Assembly: GCA_963970005.1 (NCBI GenBank)
Contig: CAXAMN010027473.1
Location: 327,337-391,336, forward strand
Direction of reading: 5' to 3'
Source: Durusdinium trenchii
Taxonomy: Eukaryota; Sar; Dinophyceae; Suessiales; Symbiodiniaceae
DNA: 64,000 nt
Each line of letters opens with the position of its first letter. Within the stretch, counting starts at the first letter, position 1. Positions 19,911 through 30,772 of this stretch are shown piece after piece. The notes under the pieces were generated by a model, which was not told the DNA's origin, did not search any database, and worked only from the letters and a program-made list of their open reading frames with translations. The position numbers were made by a program, and so were the translations under genes.

Positions 19911-20694
19911 TGACTATCCAAGGGATGGAAGAACATGAAGGTGAGAATTATGCTTGAGATGTTCCTTGTTGTTTGTGTGTTTTTTAACATGTTGTGAAAA
20001 GAGTTGCAGATGCACCTAATTATATAATGCATTCTCAAGAGTGTTGCTTTACCGGCACCACAAGCCATGTGTGTGTGTGTCATAGTCATAGTCATGTGTG
20101 TTTGGTCAAACTTTCGCATGAAAGCACAATACCGGGACATGCTCGCGGCATCTGAGCTACAAAAACCACGACTGAGCAAGTCCAAAACTGGAAACACATG
20201 TGCCAAAGAAATCCGTTTCATGCCAGCTTGTATCGAGTTGGATTGGCTTGGCCTGTAACCTTTATTATGGCGCTAGGATTTTATCCAGTATCCGGGGCTC
20301 GGCATTGAAAGAAAGCAAACCCCAAAAAGGATCAATGTTTACCTCAAAGGGAGTGAGGTAGCCACTGTCACAAGTGCTTGTGCTAGAGACCTCCCTACTC
20401 TCTCGAACACTCCACCTGGTCCTCCACTAAGACTATCCCTGACGAGTGAAGGAAAGCGATCTAATTTCTATTGTGGTCTTCCGCTCAAGGACGTGTGCGT
20501 GCTCCATGTCAGCTTTGGGTATCCTAAAGGAACCAAAGCAAGGCACTGTGCACCAATCTTCAACCCTTAAATCGTTGTAATGATGCTGGATCCCCACAAA
20601 GCCACCTTAAAACCACCTTCAAGCACCACGGCATTGAAAACGGTTCAGCTTTCCCCCCCCCTCACCGCCCTCACACTCCCTCCACCCGGCCCAC
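19911..20694. other. Stretch without recognised gene
   Basis: AT-richer DNA with a short (GT)n run at 20068-20080. No domain, repeat arm or exon signature stands out. Confidence 0.5.
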
Positions 20695-20875
20695 GATCGT
20701 GTTTCCGCCGTGGGAGCGGCTTTCCGCGCCGCGGCCGGCGAGGACGACGAGGTGCACGGTACGGAGCACGTGCGGCCGGAAGACGTGACCATCGGCACGG
20801 ACGACCTCCTTGGGGGGCGCGTCGTGGAGAAGGAGCTGCTTGGAAGGTCCGGTGACGGTGGTGAAGTGGTCAACC
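20695..20875 (+). CDS. Possible GC-rich exon, unrecognised
   Basis: Preceded by a long C/T tract (CTTTCCCCCCCCTCACC...). One frame reads VGAAFRAAAGEDDEVHG and continues with HVRPEDVTIGTDDLLGGRV, and GC content jumps relative to the flanks, as for exons in this genome type. No family recognised and no good donor identified; the frame runs on to 21033. Confidence 0.22.
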
Positions 20876-21033
20876 TGACGTTGCCAGAAAGACCCCGAAC
20901 AAAGCACCCCAGGGTAACTGAGTATTTTCGGCCAGTTCCTCGGCCGAGTCCCCGATGGTCTGGGTGGGGAAAAATCCGGACGGCAGGTTCGGCGGTTATG
21001 GGATTCGCCGTGACAGCGAGTTCGCTCGTGTGA

Positions 21034-22700
21034 GTGTCGTGCGAGGACGAGGGGTTCGGGATTTGGGGGAAGTGTGTTATGGACTGGGTCGAGTCTATAG
21101 TCTATAGAGCTGTGGAGGTCCATCTATGTCCGTCCTCTTGGAGGAGGGATGGATCGCGGAGCATGAGCCAACAGGAGGTGATATGGCCTGGCTTGCGGAA
21201 GTGAAATGTGGAGGGTAGGAGAAGGAAAGGTTAAAGGGAGGAGACTCGGTAAAGATCATGCCTTAGGCATCGAGCTATCTCCTGAGAAGGTGGTTGGGGT
21301 GGGTCAGCCCCTAGCTTCGATGTGCTTGGAGCATCTAGGAGCCGGGATTTTTCCAAGGGTTCGAACCTGAACCAACAGGACGGCATTTGTTCGCAGGACG
21401 GCATTGTTTTGCAGATCGCGTGTTTTTCTCAAAAATGCTCCCAGCCCCTTTCTCGAATGTCTATCCCAGACACTCCATGTATGGAATATATGCTGGAGTG
21501 TTTGGGTATGTGTTCATGGTACGCACCTCCTTCCAAAACCCTGCATTGTCTGCAAACATCTCAGGAAGAAGGGAAGGAAGCGCGACAGCAGATGCTCAGA
21601 GACAGCTTATGACGATCTGTTTTTTTGGTTGTGTGTGTGTGTTTGTGATTCCCAGAAGCGTCGCCGGCTGGCTGGCAGCTTCAAGATGATTTAAGTTCAG
21701 ATCCTACAGGTTCTTGACTTATCCCTCTAAAAGTATAACCTGCTAGATGTGAGCATCGCACGTGTCATGACCCTTGATGTAAGGAGACACCGAATGAGGG
21801 GTTCGCCCTCTTTGAGCCCCAGAAAGCAGCCGATGGTGAATTCTGAGCCCAACCGCAGCGAAGCGTGGGTGGTGTCCGAAGTAAGAAAGGGGCTCGAGCT
21901 CCAAATCAATTCAAGACCTAAGTGGCTGGTTCAGCACACCCACAGCGCGCGCCGAGTCGTGGGCTTGTGCAAGCTAACGCATGAGCTTCTGAGGGAAAGC
22001 CAATTGGAGGGGCGAAGTGGGAAGGCCAATCATGGAGACTCGTGATGTGGGCCCCTGCATGTATTTGCAGCTTTTCAGCGCGGATTCTCATGCCATCCTT
22101 GCCACGACTGGGCTTTCTTTGCAGGGAAAGACGACCTGTGTTGACATGAGGCATGTTTGGCATCGCAGTTCCTATATGTCCTTCCATTGGTTTCCCCAGC
22201 TGCGAACAAGAGGGGCAGTCTTCGGTTCATCGATGTTTGGTCCTGTAGCACCAGGTCATACTCATGCCAGAAGAGTTCTTTTGCATCACATGATGTGAAA
22301 GGAGTGGAACTCCAAGAAATGGTTCAAGAAACGTACGACGACGCCCCTGTGCACATGAAAGCATCCAAGGCACCAAGTGCACTTGATCAACACCTGCGAA
22401 GGTCTCGGCTAGAATAGCCAGCGACAAAAAGACATGGCGCATTATGGTGTTTTTTTTAAAGTTTTTTTTAAATAGAATTGAATCTAAATTAATAGCTTCT
22501 TGTTACTACTAGTAAGGCACTTGTTACTACTAGCTTCTTGTTACTACCAAGCTTGTTCGGCCTCACGCCGGGAGAGGCGGGCGCGACACGCCACATGCCC
22601 GTCCACATGCCGCTGGTTTCGCCAGCGGTGGTTTTTGCTCGAAGTGAATGAAACATCGATAAGCATCGAACTGCCTCCAAAGGTGGCTGCCCATTCACAA
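21034..22700. other. Non-coding stretch with one small foldback
   Basis: No domain recognised. It holds the foldback at 21465-21506. Short frames here have no exon signals that I trust. Confidence 0.4.
21465..21506. repeat. Small foldback, CCCAGACACTCCA family, copy 1
   Basis: CCCAGACACTCCA and TGGAGTGTTTGGG pair with one mismatch around a 16-base centre. The same left arm recurs at 24184, 28015, 48357 and 50097. Confidence 0.7.
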
Positions 22701-22706
22701 ATAATG

Positions 22707-22785
22707 TAGACTCTTGAGGTACATAACCCCCCTTATGAAGAGGATGTCCAATTCAACTGGGGGGGTTAGGTACCTCAAGAGTCTA
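22707..22785. repeat. Foldback, TAGACTCTTGA family, copy 1
   Basis: Arms TAGACTCTTGAGGTAC and GTACCTCAAGAGTCTA pair perfectly over 16 bases and continue into ATAACCCCCC/GGGGGGTTA. MITE-like size (79 bp). Confidence 0.8.
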
Positions 22786-22798
22786 AGTTATTCAACAT

Positions 22799-23055
22799 GT
22801 GTTTGTTTTTGAATGTGTGCCAGTGGGATCCGGTTCGGAAGGGGAGTCCGAGTCATCGCTGGTGCAGTTCTCCTATCCTCAGGTAGCCCACGCGGCGACG
22901 GCACTCAGCAGCTTGAACATGGCAGGTGAAGTGACTCTGAGGCCGGGCTTCTGTGATCTTCCGCCGACCCTCCATGGGACTGGCCGGGTGACTGGGCAAC
23001 TACATGACGCGGCGGTTGGAGTTGTCGGGGTCAATGCGGCGGCGATGAGCTGAGT
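22799..23055 (+). other. Open frame, unrecognised
   Basis: About 84 codons of moderately GC-rich frame reading ...SLVQFSYPQVAHAATALSS... to TGA at 23053. It lies between two foldbacks of the same family. No recognised family and no clear splice signals; it may be chance. Confidence 0.15.
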
Positions 23056-23217
23056 CCCATGGATGATCTGAGGTGTGGTGCCACCAAGGGAACAAAGGGG
23101 TCCGACACCCTCGGGGAGCTCATTCCCAGCATGTCACATTCCGAGTCTTTTTCGGCCAGTGACTCAGGGTGCCGAATTCGAAGGTCATGTGTCGACCGTG
23201 GCTTCTCCAACTGAATG

Positions 23218-23300
23218 TAGACTCTTGAATGATACACCCCCTCAATTTGGATTGAACAACCTCTACATATGGGGGCGTTTATAATGAAATCAAAAGTCTA
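23218..23300. repeat. Foldback, TAGACTCTTGA family, copy 2 (diverged)
   Basis: TAGACTCTTGAATGATACAC and the distal ...AATCAAAAGTCTA, with internal CCCCCTC and GGGGGCG, match the layout of the copy at 22707 but with more mismatches. Confidence 0.6.
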
Positions 23301-24065
23301 CGGTCTACATGACATTAATGATTAATCATTAATCATTAATGACGCTTTCACTGTACCCAGCTTTCGGGCTGTGTGAGACATTGAAACTGGTCGTGGGGAA
23401 AGGGGCGATTCTCCTTTTCTCATGACTGTTCTTATTTTTCACATCACTCCATTGTTTCAAGACTGTGGATATTATGGTTGGACAAGTGATTGACCTTATA
23501 GCGTACGGCTGTATGTGTGTGTGAATATATATACATATATATAAAGATACACTTAATGTTCCCAACCTTTATACCTATCAGGCACAACAAAAAAACAGAG
23601 TTGGCGTTCTGCTTCCAAGCCACCTTCTCAAAGGAAGCCACGTGAACTGGTCGCTGAAATGCGACATGACACCCCAGCGCGCCGCCAGGGTTGGGACGAT
23701 TGAGGAATCAGGATACTCGCCCAAGCCTGAGTATCATCCTGTCGAGCTGTGGGGAGCGATCCGGAGCTGGAGGTCACCATATTTCATTCATGTTCTCCAT
23801 TAAACAGGGTAGCCGGAACTCAGAGCTACAGGATCTACGCTCCCCAACCCAGACAGCTAGCTGGGAACTTTGGGCTCCCCTCAGCCTGGTTCGACCGAAC
23901 TGGTGACCCAACTTGACCTGCTGGGAACTGAGGTCTGTAAAGAGGGTTTGCCTTCAAGGGACTCCAACAGGTCACACGCAGGAGAAGGAAGGATCTGGAA
24001 GGCAATCAATGTACGTAAAATCTAACAACCCTCAGGTGTGGGGAAAAAACATACCAAATAATCCT
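23301..24065. other. Non-coding stretch with simple repeats
   Basis: A triplicated ATTAATCATTA motif at 23315-23340 and a (TA)n/(GT)n microsatellite at 23510-23545. Nothing coding recognised. Confidence 0.45.
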
Positions 24066-24172
24066 TAAGGATCCACTGACCTCCTCAGAAGGTACGCCTG
24101 GGCCCGACCCAGGCGCCCTACATCAATAGTCTAAAATCACCTTCTCAGGTTCGGTGGCAGAGGATCCATAGG
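24066..24172. repeat. Foldback, variant of the CTCAGAAGGTACGACTGG family
   Basis: GGATCC...CCTCCTCAGAAGGTACGCCTGG and TTCTCAGGTTCGGTGG...GGATCC bracket a centre with CATCAATAGTCT. A close relative is at 60195-60396 (CCTACATAAATAGTCT centre), so this is a longer subfamily. Confidence 0.55.
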
Positions 24173-24181
24173 GTATTACCC

Positions 24182-24241
24182 ATGCAGACACTCCATGTGA
24201 GGGGTCAATATAGGCATATTGACAGACATGGAGTGTTTGGG
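24182..24241. repeat. Small foldback, CCCAGACACTCCA family, copy 2
   Basis: GCAGACACTCCATGT and ACATGGAGTGTTTGGG arms; internal GAGGGGTCAATATAGG resembles the centre of the copy at 48357. Confidence 0.75.
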
Positions 24242-24649
24242 CTATAACAAAACAATATCCCCGAAGAATGTGATGGGCAAGTCTGGACGTGACGCGAAGC
24301 CAAAGCTCCGTGCTTCGCGTGACATGAACTGACCAGCGGACTACATGCTTCGGGCGTAGCTGGACCCTTCTGACCAACACAGCCAGGCCTTCCTGGCCCA
24401 GTTGTAGGGCTGTGGCCTATCCGCAGCCGTCAATATCGAGTGGGTAAGCTTTAACCTTTATCTTGGCGGGGGGGAAGAAGCAACCCCACTGAACAAGTAA
24501 CAGGTCGAAAAGGGTATTTTTCGGGACACGGCTCGGGAGTAGACAGACATCTGCATCCACATGCATACAGGTCCAGTCTGATCCAGTAGACCTGGTCCAG
24601 TCCACCTCACTGAGAGGTGTTTTTGTACGACGAACTCCACTTTTCATGA

Positions 24650-24763
24650 GGTTCCAGGAGACCCGTGAGACGGTGTGCCAAGGGCTTGGTGGCTACCGGG
24701 GGTGTTTGTGAACCACCCCAAACAGGGTCCAAACAACACCCCGGAAAGGGGTCTCCTGGTTCC
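24650..24763. repeat. Foldback with GGTTCCAGGAGACCC arms
   Basis: Arms GGTTCCAGGAGACCC and GGGTCTCCTGGTTCC pair almost fully, and inner segments (GGGGGTGTTTG / CAAACAACACCCC) also pair, so the whole piece folds into one long hairpin. Confidence 0.7.
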
Positions 24764-25743
24764 TGACCTGTATAGGCTGTATAGAAATAGGAGTGGTGAC
24801 CAATGGTTTCCTCCATCCGAAAGAAGTCTCCCCGTGTTTTCGTGCTCAGGGTGGGCTCGATCAAGCCAGACCATGGCGAGGAGCGCGGGATCATTGGACG
24901 GCCCATGAAATGATGGCCCCTGGACTGGACAAAATTCTAGGTGATGGTTTCGGATATATTTATGTTCAACCCTTACTTGGGGAGGATTGGGCCCTCTGAC
25001 GAACTTTTCAAGTGGGTTGAAAACACCAACCAGAATTGTAAAGTGAAGATGTCAACCTCCCCTAGTTAACCCGTGCCCACAAAGCCTCGGAAAACTGCCC
25101 AACTTAGAAGAAGTATTAGTTGCCGTAGTTGGACACTAGAACCCCCCCAAATAATCCGAGCCCACTGTGCTACTACTGCTGCTTCTACTACGCTCCCCTT
25201 AGCAGATTATTCAGGGGAGCTGGATCTTATGAGTGGTATATCTCGTACATTGACTTTGTTGACCTTCCACGTGCGACGTGTGGGGGGATTAATTTGTCCG
25301 GGGTTGCTATTGCTGGATTTGGTTGGGGGATGAATGCTGCTTGGGATGTTTTTTGGTTTCATCATTGCGCGAAGAAGGCTTCGTGCACCGGAATTTGGGG
25401 GTGCCCGCCCCATGAGGAAGTGCTACTTCAGGACTTTAGGGTATAGCCTTATAGAGTGCTAGTTCAGCGCGGATGGTTTGTTACGCCAGGTGGCCGTGGC
25501 ACACCACTTTCGCGTTCGCACGCATCCAACTGATCAGTGATCCGCGGTGACTGATCGTGATCACCTTTGTCCCTCTAATTCTTGAAATCCATGTGACTTT
25601 GAGGTCGGATGTCTCCTTCCTCAGCTGCTCTAAGACCTCCTTCCTTAGCTGCTTGCGACTAGGGCATTCCTCCGCCTTTTTCCTCCTCGCTGCCCGAACG
25701 CCTCGCGCTGCCCGAAAAGCGCCCCGCCACTGTAGGACATCGC
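24764..25743. other. Stretch without recognised gene
   Basis: Several short open frames but no domain, clear splice signal or repeat family. A C/T-rich acceptor-like tract leads into the next feature. Confidence 0.4.
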
Positions 25744-25909
25744 ATCAGTGGCCTCAATGGTGTGTGGGGCCTTCAACCACACCATTCCCCCGGTGGGCAC
25801 CCGGGTGGTCTACCGCACCAGTGAGGCCTCCACCGCGCGGGCGAGAGACGCGCGCGGTTGTTGCTCGGCGTGTCGGATGACGAGCAGCGAGCGGCGGTTT
25901 CGGTGAGGT
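25744..25909 (+). CDS. Possible cold-shock-domain exon fragment (second half)
   Basis: The + frame reads CGAFNHTIPPVGTRVVYRTS, close in pattern to CAAFGGKIPEVGTMVKFKA at 27105, which continues into an RP-x-x-AEN tail. The P-x-VG-T-x-V core is the loop and strand that follows the RNA-binding motifs in cold-shock domains. An AG|G acceptor precedes it (CTGTAG|GACATC). Frame ends at TGA 25910. Fragmentary and diverged. Confidence 0.35.
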
Positions 25910-26531
25910 GAGCGGCGAGTGGCGAGCGGCTGCGGTTCGGTTCGGTTCGTGAGCTTTTTCCTGCGTTTGCAGGCGCAGACGTTGGATGGGAAAAAGGAAG
26001 TCATTGAGGTGATCCCGGAGGAGATGGGTGGAGATGGGGAGGAAATGGGAGGATGGTGCTGGCGCTGGGTGGACTGTCGAAAACGGAATGTTGAAGAAGA
26101 ATCGTTCTGTAGCTGCTAGAGTAGCTGTGAGGTTTAGGAGCTTTTGGCCTAGGAGAAGGCGCCATCATGTGCCATCCATGAAATATTACATTTTTTTATT
26201 TCATCCTCTCCTTTTCTCCCATTCAAAGATCACAGTTGCATGATGTTGCATGATGTAGCCTGGGAACACCAAGGGGCGAATGTTCGCCGTTTTCGCGGCT
26301 CAGGATCATGACTTTCACGGCTCCATTGAGAAGGAGCTCGTCCGGGGGTGGAGAGGTTTTTTCCGACCGGCGCCTGGCTTGGAGGAGAGATTTGTAACCC
26401 CCCAGCTGGTCCGCAGCATCCGATGCTTCCAACCGTCGCTTCACACAGACCGATGATGAAGAAGTTAACCACACACAAGACTAGGCCACTCCCAATCACC
26501 AGTTCGTTTCATTTTCGACCACCTGCCTGGT

Positions 26532-26640
26532 GGTGTTGGAACATTGGGCACTCGGGGACTGCAGGACAACCAGAGCTTTGGCTTCATTGTCATGGATGGC
26601 CAGGATGAGAACGATCGACTCTTCGTTTGGGTCACCGAGA
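26532..26640 (+). CDS. Cold-shock-domain exon fragment (GFI half)
   Basis: Reads VGTLGTRGLQDNQSFGFIVM, then DGQDENDRLFVWV. The S-F-G-F-I and acidic DG...LFV pattern fits the RNP1/RNP2 half of a cold-shock domain (GFGFI ... D-x-FVH), which binds single-stranded RNA or DNA; the usual H is W-V here. The frame runs on to TGA 26691. A second-half fragment follows at 27081, so the two may be adjacent exons. Confidence 0.5.
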
Positions 26641-27080
26641 ACGGACGAACGGTGGGGAACGAATGCAGGCCGTGTCCTTCAACATCCCGCTGAGGGGCCA
26701 AAGCCTGGTGGTTCGGTAAAGACCACGAAAATCCAATGGTTGGAAGCCTTTATATAGGGAAATCCATGGGAATCCTTAGTCGAAATTGGTTCAAGAGGCC
26801 GTGTGATCACATGTGGTTTTCTTGCCGCACGGCAAGATCTTGTCTTCCATGTGGACTGAACTTGAGGCATCTTGAGGCTGTGGAGGAAGACTTTCAAACT
26901 TGTTATTTGACATGTTGGCCCCTAAGGAGTCTCAACCGTGCAGGTTGCAGGCAAACCAAACAGTCCAGTAGGGGTTTTGCTCGATTCCAGCTTGAGCATT
27001 TTCCAGCGAAAACCTTCAAACAACTGGAAACCTTCATGTTCAGCCGTGCCCCGCCGAAGCCCCAGCACACGGCACACCAG

Positions 27081-27180
27081 GTCATGCCAATTGCTTGCGC
27101 AGCCTTCGGCGGAAAGATACCTGAAGTGGGCACCATGGTGAAATTCAAGGCACGGTTTCGACCGGTGGGTGCAGAAAACA
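27081..27180 (+). CDS. Cold-shock-domain exon fragment (second half)
   Basis: A CAG acceptor (GCACACCAG) is followed by VMPIACAAFGGKIPEVGTMV and KFKARFRPVGAENI, matching the second half of dinoflagellate-type cold-shock domains (IP-x-VG-T-x-V-x-F ... RP-x-AEN(V/I)). It lies 440 bases after a GFI half at 26532 on the same strand. Confidence 0.5.
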
Positions 27181-28012
27181 TAAAAAAAACACATGGTACT
27201 TCGCAGAAGCTGCGGTGGAAGAGGAGGTTTCTGCGCAAGTTCAGGGAGCAGAAGCTTGCATTCTTACTGACCAGATGTGGCTGGGTTAGACTGGGCCTGT
27301 CGTTTTTTTCCAGAGAGCATGCGGATTCCTTGGAGGGAAGGGGTGCTGCAGCTCGATTCAGTCAATTCGTTTGACCTCACAGCGAGGTCAAGCTCCAAAC
27401 CCACACGTATTGTGACAGACGCGACGACCTGTTCCAAACCCTACCCACGGAAAGTTGATGACCAGCAAAAACCTTTCTGAGGGTGATTGGAAAAACAAAA
27501 CACTGTTTAATACTCTTCATACTTTTTTTATGACATGACCAGGTGGAAAAAGACAAGAGTTATATAATTATGATATAGTCATATTGTCATATAGTATATA
27601 TAAATAAACGTGTGGCCATGAAACTTGGAAAGTGGCTGGCCTAGGGCCTTGGCTGGCGCCAGTCGCTTGCCGCACTACGTGACGCAACCGATGAGCTCGG
27701 CCGGCCGCTCGGTCCGTGGTTGTTGGGCCTCCCATGTGGGCCCAACGTCCAATCCGGACCGATCAAGCCAGATGGGTGAAGTGTCTTCAGTGTTCGCTCA
27801 GGGAGTGGTGGGACTCTTACAGAACAGTTGGGAGAAGGAATGGAAGAGTAGAGCTGGGTGACAAAAAATGACTTCATTGAAAACAACAACATATACCTGT
27901 AGGCAAACTGTTTAGGAGCTTGTTCCATAGTCCCGTTCATGAACAGAAAGAGAACAACCGAACATATATTCTTGACCAAACGTTTCTGGTCATGTCTTGT
28001 CCTGGAAGATCA
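27181..28012. other. Stretch without recognised gene
   Basis: AT-rich part near 27480-27620 with (TATA)n; no recognised coding or repeat arms. Confidence 0.4.
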
Positions 28013-28013
28013 T

Positions 28014-28034
28014 ACCCAGACACTCCATCTATGG
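28014..28034. repeat. CCCAGACACTCCA family, left arm only
   Basis: ACCCAGACACTCCATCTATGG matches the left arm of the family; no clear partner arm follows, so this is a half copy or a decayed one. Confidence 0.5.
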
Positions 28035-28112
28035 CCTATTTTCTTACCATTGGCGTGGTTCCCGGGGTCCATGTAGGATCCAGGTGCGGCACTCTAACGG
28101 ACCTCCCGGCAG

Positions 28113-28379
28113 GTGGTCATGGACGCGAAGACCGGCCGACCTCGGGCGGACTTCGTGCGGAGCCCCATGGATCGGCCCTTTCGGGCGTTTTGGGGTTCCA
28201 CAGAACTGGAGAGACGACCAAAGAGGCGTTTTGGAGCACCCAAAGAAGTCAGTGACATCGGCCCAAGGAAGCGCAAGAAGATCCTTGGTTCACCTGAAAC
28301 GACTCCAGCCCCCCCACTCTTTGTGACCGACAGGAGGTCACCAAGCAGACTGAAGTCTAAGTACCCTTTGACTCACTGA
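28113..28379 (+). CDS. Cold-shock-domain exon fragment (RPRA half)
   Basis: After CCCGGCAG the frame reads VVMDAKTGRPRADFVRSP and continues open to TGA 28377 through Arg/Lys-rich sequence. V-x-MD-x-KTGRPRA-(D/E)-x-V is the characteristic end of dinoflagellate cold-shock domains and recurs at 48190, 51843 and 61645. The downstream basic part may be the C-terminal tail of the protein or intron read-through. Confidence 0.5.
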   Translation: MVMDAKTGRPRADFVRSPMDRPFRAFWGSTELERRPKRRFGAPKEVSDIGPRKRKKILGSPETTPAPPLFVTDRRSPSRLKSKYPLTH

Positions 28380-29255
28380 CATGGAAGTGGAGGTCACCCC
28401 CGGGTAGTCCTCCCAGGGCCCGTGCCATCGGCTTGATTGTGTGATCTGTTCGTCGACGAGTGTGTTTTTGGGTCCGCATCCACTTCAGAAGAACAATTAA
28501 TGCACACCATATCAAATGGACTGACTGGTGCTTAGTAAGGAATAAGAGAATGGATCCTAAGGTATCTATAGTGAGGGGTCATTCCCTCATTCCCCACTAA
28601 GTACCAGTCAGTGGACTACCGCGCGGTAGTTGTGTCCTAACATGTTTTAAGATAACAGGGCTTTGACCCGAAGCCTGAAGCCTTCACCGAACCAAATCGG
28701 GTCGAGGAGGGAGGAAGCGCTTTGTGCAGGTGGGGGGTGCTGAGAACAGCAACAAAAGCACACCTTATAACACTCCTTGACACCGGACCGGAATGTCCGG
28801 GGCCACGCCGTAACCAGGGCAAACCCTGGTCAGGACCTCGGTTTACTGGACTTGCGCATGCCCCCTCTCCCCCCCAACAAAAGAAGTATAACCCAAAAAC
28901 ACTACTCTCCAGGACCTCTCAAGTGACCAAACTTCAGGACTGATCAGTGACCAAACTTCAGACCTCTTCGTGACCTTCCAGACCTGTTCGTGATCTCAAG
29001 GACAGTCATGGTACGTTTTCAGGTCTGGCTGACTAAGGTTTTCAGGACCAGGTCTTCCTGGACCGACTCAGGTTTTAGATCTGCAGTGACATGTGATCGC
29101 CACGACTCGTCGAAGTCACAGAAACCACGCGAGATCAAAGGCTATTGATGATTTATGTTTTTATGCTGATAGGAATCCCTCCACTCGGAGCTCTAGGTAT
29201 CATACGTTTTAACTTGTTTTAACATGATGTCTTTAACATATATTATATATGTTTA
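28380..29255. other. Non-coding stretch with foldback and short near-repeats
   Basis: Holds the foldback at 28517-28615 and, at 28905-29010, several tandem near-copies of a 25-30 base unit (GTGACCAAACTTCAGGACC type). Otherwise nothing recognised. Confidence 0.45.
28517..28615. repeat. Foldback with TGGACTGACTGGTGCTTAGT arms
   Basis: Left arm TGGACTGACTGGTGCTTAGT pairs with ACTAAGTACCAGTCAGTGGA with three mismatches; AATAAGAGAATGG pairs loosely with CATTCCCTCATTCC inside. Confidence 0.65.
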
Positions 29256-29257
29256 TA

Positions 29258-29303
29258 TTAAATACATACATACATACCTACGTACGTACATACATACATA
29301 CAT
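29258..29303. repeat. (CATA)n / (CGTA)n microsatellite, upstream tract
   Basis: AATACATACATACATACC, then ACGTACGTAC, then more ACAT units. It directly abuts the open frame of the zinc-binding fragment, whose other end abuts a second (CATA)n tract. Confidence 0.9.
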
Positions 29304-30098
29304 AGTGGGTACCAATGCCAGACCTGTCACACAAGGGTACATCAAGCCCTCACCGTTGAGGTCATCGAAGAGCACCTCCAACAAGACTGTGCACTCCTGA
29401 CACATGAGGCTCCAGAACCAGATCTCCGACCAGACAAACCAGTCGGGCAAAAGCTCACCAGAGCCGCTGCCATCAAAAGACTGCTGGAGACACAGCAGCA
29501 ACACCCACAGGCAGCTGATGAGCACACCTTCCAAGAGACGACCGGGTACCTCAAGTGCACTAAGTGCAACTTGTCCACCCACAAACGAACAAATGAAGAC
29601 AACTTCCAGGCGTTCATCCACAGCCGATGCATCGATGAGCAGTATGACAAGCCACATGGGGGGCACACCACACATGCCCTATGGCAAAAGGGCAAAGCAA
29701 TCCGATGTGTGAACTGTGGTACCAACAGCCACTTGGACGCCGAAGACAGGGCGATTCTGACCAAAGCATTGACTAAAGAATGCCAAGGCAACACACAGCG
29801 ATCACCTACTCTCATCCAGCTTTTCAACACCCAGGCACAGGGTACTCAAGGCACCCCAGGCACGGACAGCCAGAAGGCACCTTCAACGGGCCATGAACCC
29901 CAGCCACCACGTGCCAAGGCACCTCCAACAGCAGCCCTGCAGCCTGAACTGTCACCACCAGCTCCCAAGAAACTGAGATTCTCCACGGACACACCTCTTC
30001 TAGAGGCAGCTCCACAGGCCATGACACCCAGCCCTGAGCAAGCCGAGGAAGAACCCGACGGAGAAGGTGACCCTGTGGTCCACGTTGACTTCTTTTGA
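29304..30098 (+). CDS. Zinc-binding retroelement-like protein, 3' fragment
   Basis: The frame is open from the microsatellite to TGA 30096, about 264 codons, without an ATG near its start. It has LKCTKC ... HSRC, GGHTTHALWQKG and IRCVNCG, i.e. CxxC pairs with interspersed H and C, then a Pro/Ala/Gln-rich linker and an acidic end (EEEPDGEGDPVVHVDFF). The short untranslated tail of about 80 bases then runs into (CATA)n. A 5'-truncated coding fragment with a microsatellite tail is what a LINE-type element would leave, but no RT is present, so this is inference; it could also be the last exon of a host gene. Confidence 0.45.
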   Translation, partial: SGYQCQTCHTRVHQALTVEVIEEHLQQDCALLTHEAPEPDLRPDKPVGQKLTRAAAIKRLLETQQQHPQAADEHTFQETTGYLKCTKCNLSTHKRTNEDNFQAFIHSRCIDEQYDKPHGGHTTHALWQKGKAIRCVNCGTNSHLDAEDRAILTKALTKECQGNTQRSPTLIQLFNTQAQGTQGTPGTDSQKAPSTGHEPQPPRAKAPPTAALQPELSPPAPKKLRFSTDTPLLEAAPQAMTPSPEQAEEEPDGEGDPVVHVDFF

Positions 30099-30177
30099 GC
30101 TGAGCGGAGGGTAGCAAGAAGCCACGGCCAAAACGGCCACCAACGACAGAAGAGCAGCACAACTTTAGGAGAAACAA

Positions 30178-30283
30178 AATACATACATACATACATACAT
30201 ACATACATACATACATACATACATANNNNNNNNNNCATACATACATACATACATACATACATACATACATACATACATACATT
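30178..30283. repeat. (CATA)n microsatellite containing a 10-N assembly gap
   Basis: Pure CATA repeat on both sides of N at 30226-30235, so the true length is unknown. Confidence 0.95.
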
Positions 30284-30647
30284 TGTGTGTGTTGTATCGT
30301 CATATAACTCTTCCAGTGCGTGCTTCTCACAGCTGCTCCTTCTCCTTTCACTCGAGGTCCGACCAATCCAGGGCCGAGCTTCGCCAGGCGCGTTTCGCCT
30401 GGCCCGCGCACAGGTTTCGCCTGATGTCCTTTGATGTGCTGTTAACATCTTTTAATAGATGTCACCCTGTTTCAGGTGGGAAAGATGTATAAAGATGGCG
30501 TTCTCCAACATCTTCTAACCAGATACCCTCCATCCAAATATGGAAGTGTAGAAGACTGATTTCGTCGTTTGTGACGCCTTGGCGCTGTTGGAGAGGTTTT
30601 TCCGGTGAAATGCACCAAAACAGGTGGCAGGAGTTGTTCTTCCGCAG
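30284..30647. other. Stretch without recognised gene
   Basis: No domain or repeat recognised; it ends in a pyrimidine-rich acceptor (TTGTTCTTCCGCAG). Confidence 0.4.
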
Positions 30648-30772
30648 GTGTTGCACCTGGCATGGGTGCACCTGGCATGAGTGCACCTGGCATGGGTGCC
30701 ATCCCGTGTGAGCCCAAGCAGCTGAGCCGCTGGCTCTTGTTCAGATATACTTCCAAGATGTGCCGCCATTGA
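30648..30772 (+). CDS. Possible exon with Gly-Ala-Pro-Gly-Met repeats
   Basis: Following TTCTTCCGCAG the + strand reads three tandem copies of a 15-base unit encoding APGM(G/S), then AIPCEPKQLSRWLLFRYTSK to TGA at 30770. Pyrimidine tract, AG|G acceptor and coding-like repeat agree. Possibly the terminal exon of a host protein with a low-complexity segment; no family recognised. Confidence 0.35.

Noticed and set aside
26736..27374. A 212-codon + frame as one gene
   Set aside because: Only the part 27081-27180 has domain resemblance, and an acceptor directly precedes it; the rest is probably intron read open by chance.
30178..30448. Minus-strand frame reading YVCM repeats through the (CATA)n tract
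   Set aside because: A microsatellite with an N gap read as protein; not a gene.
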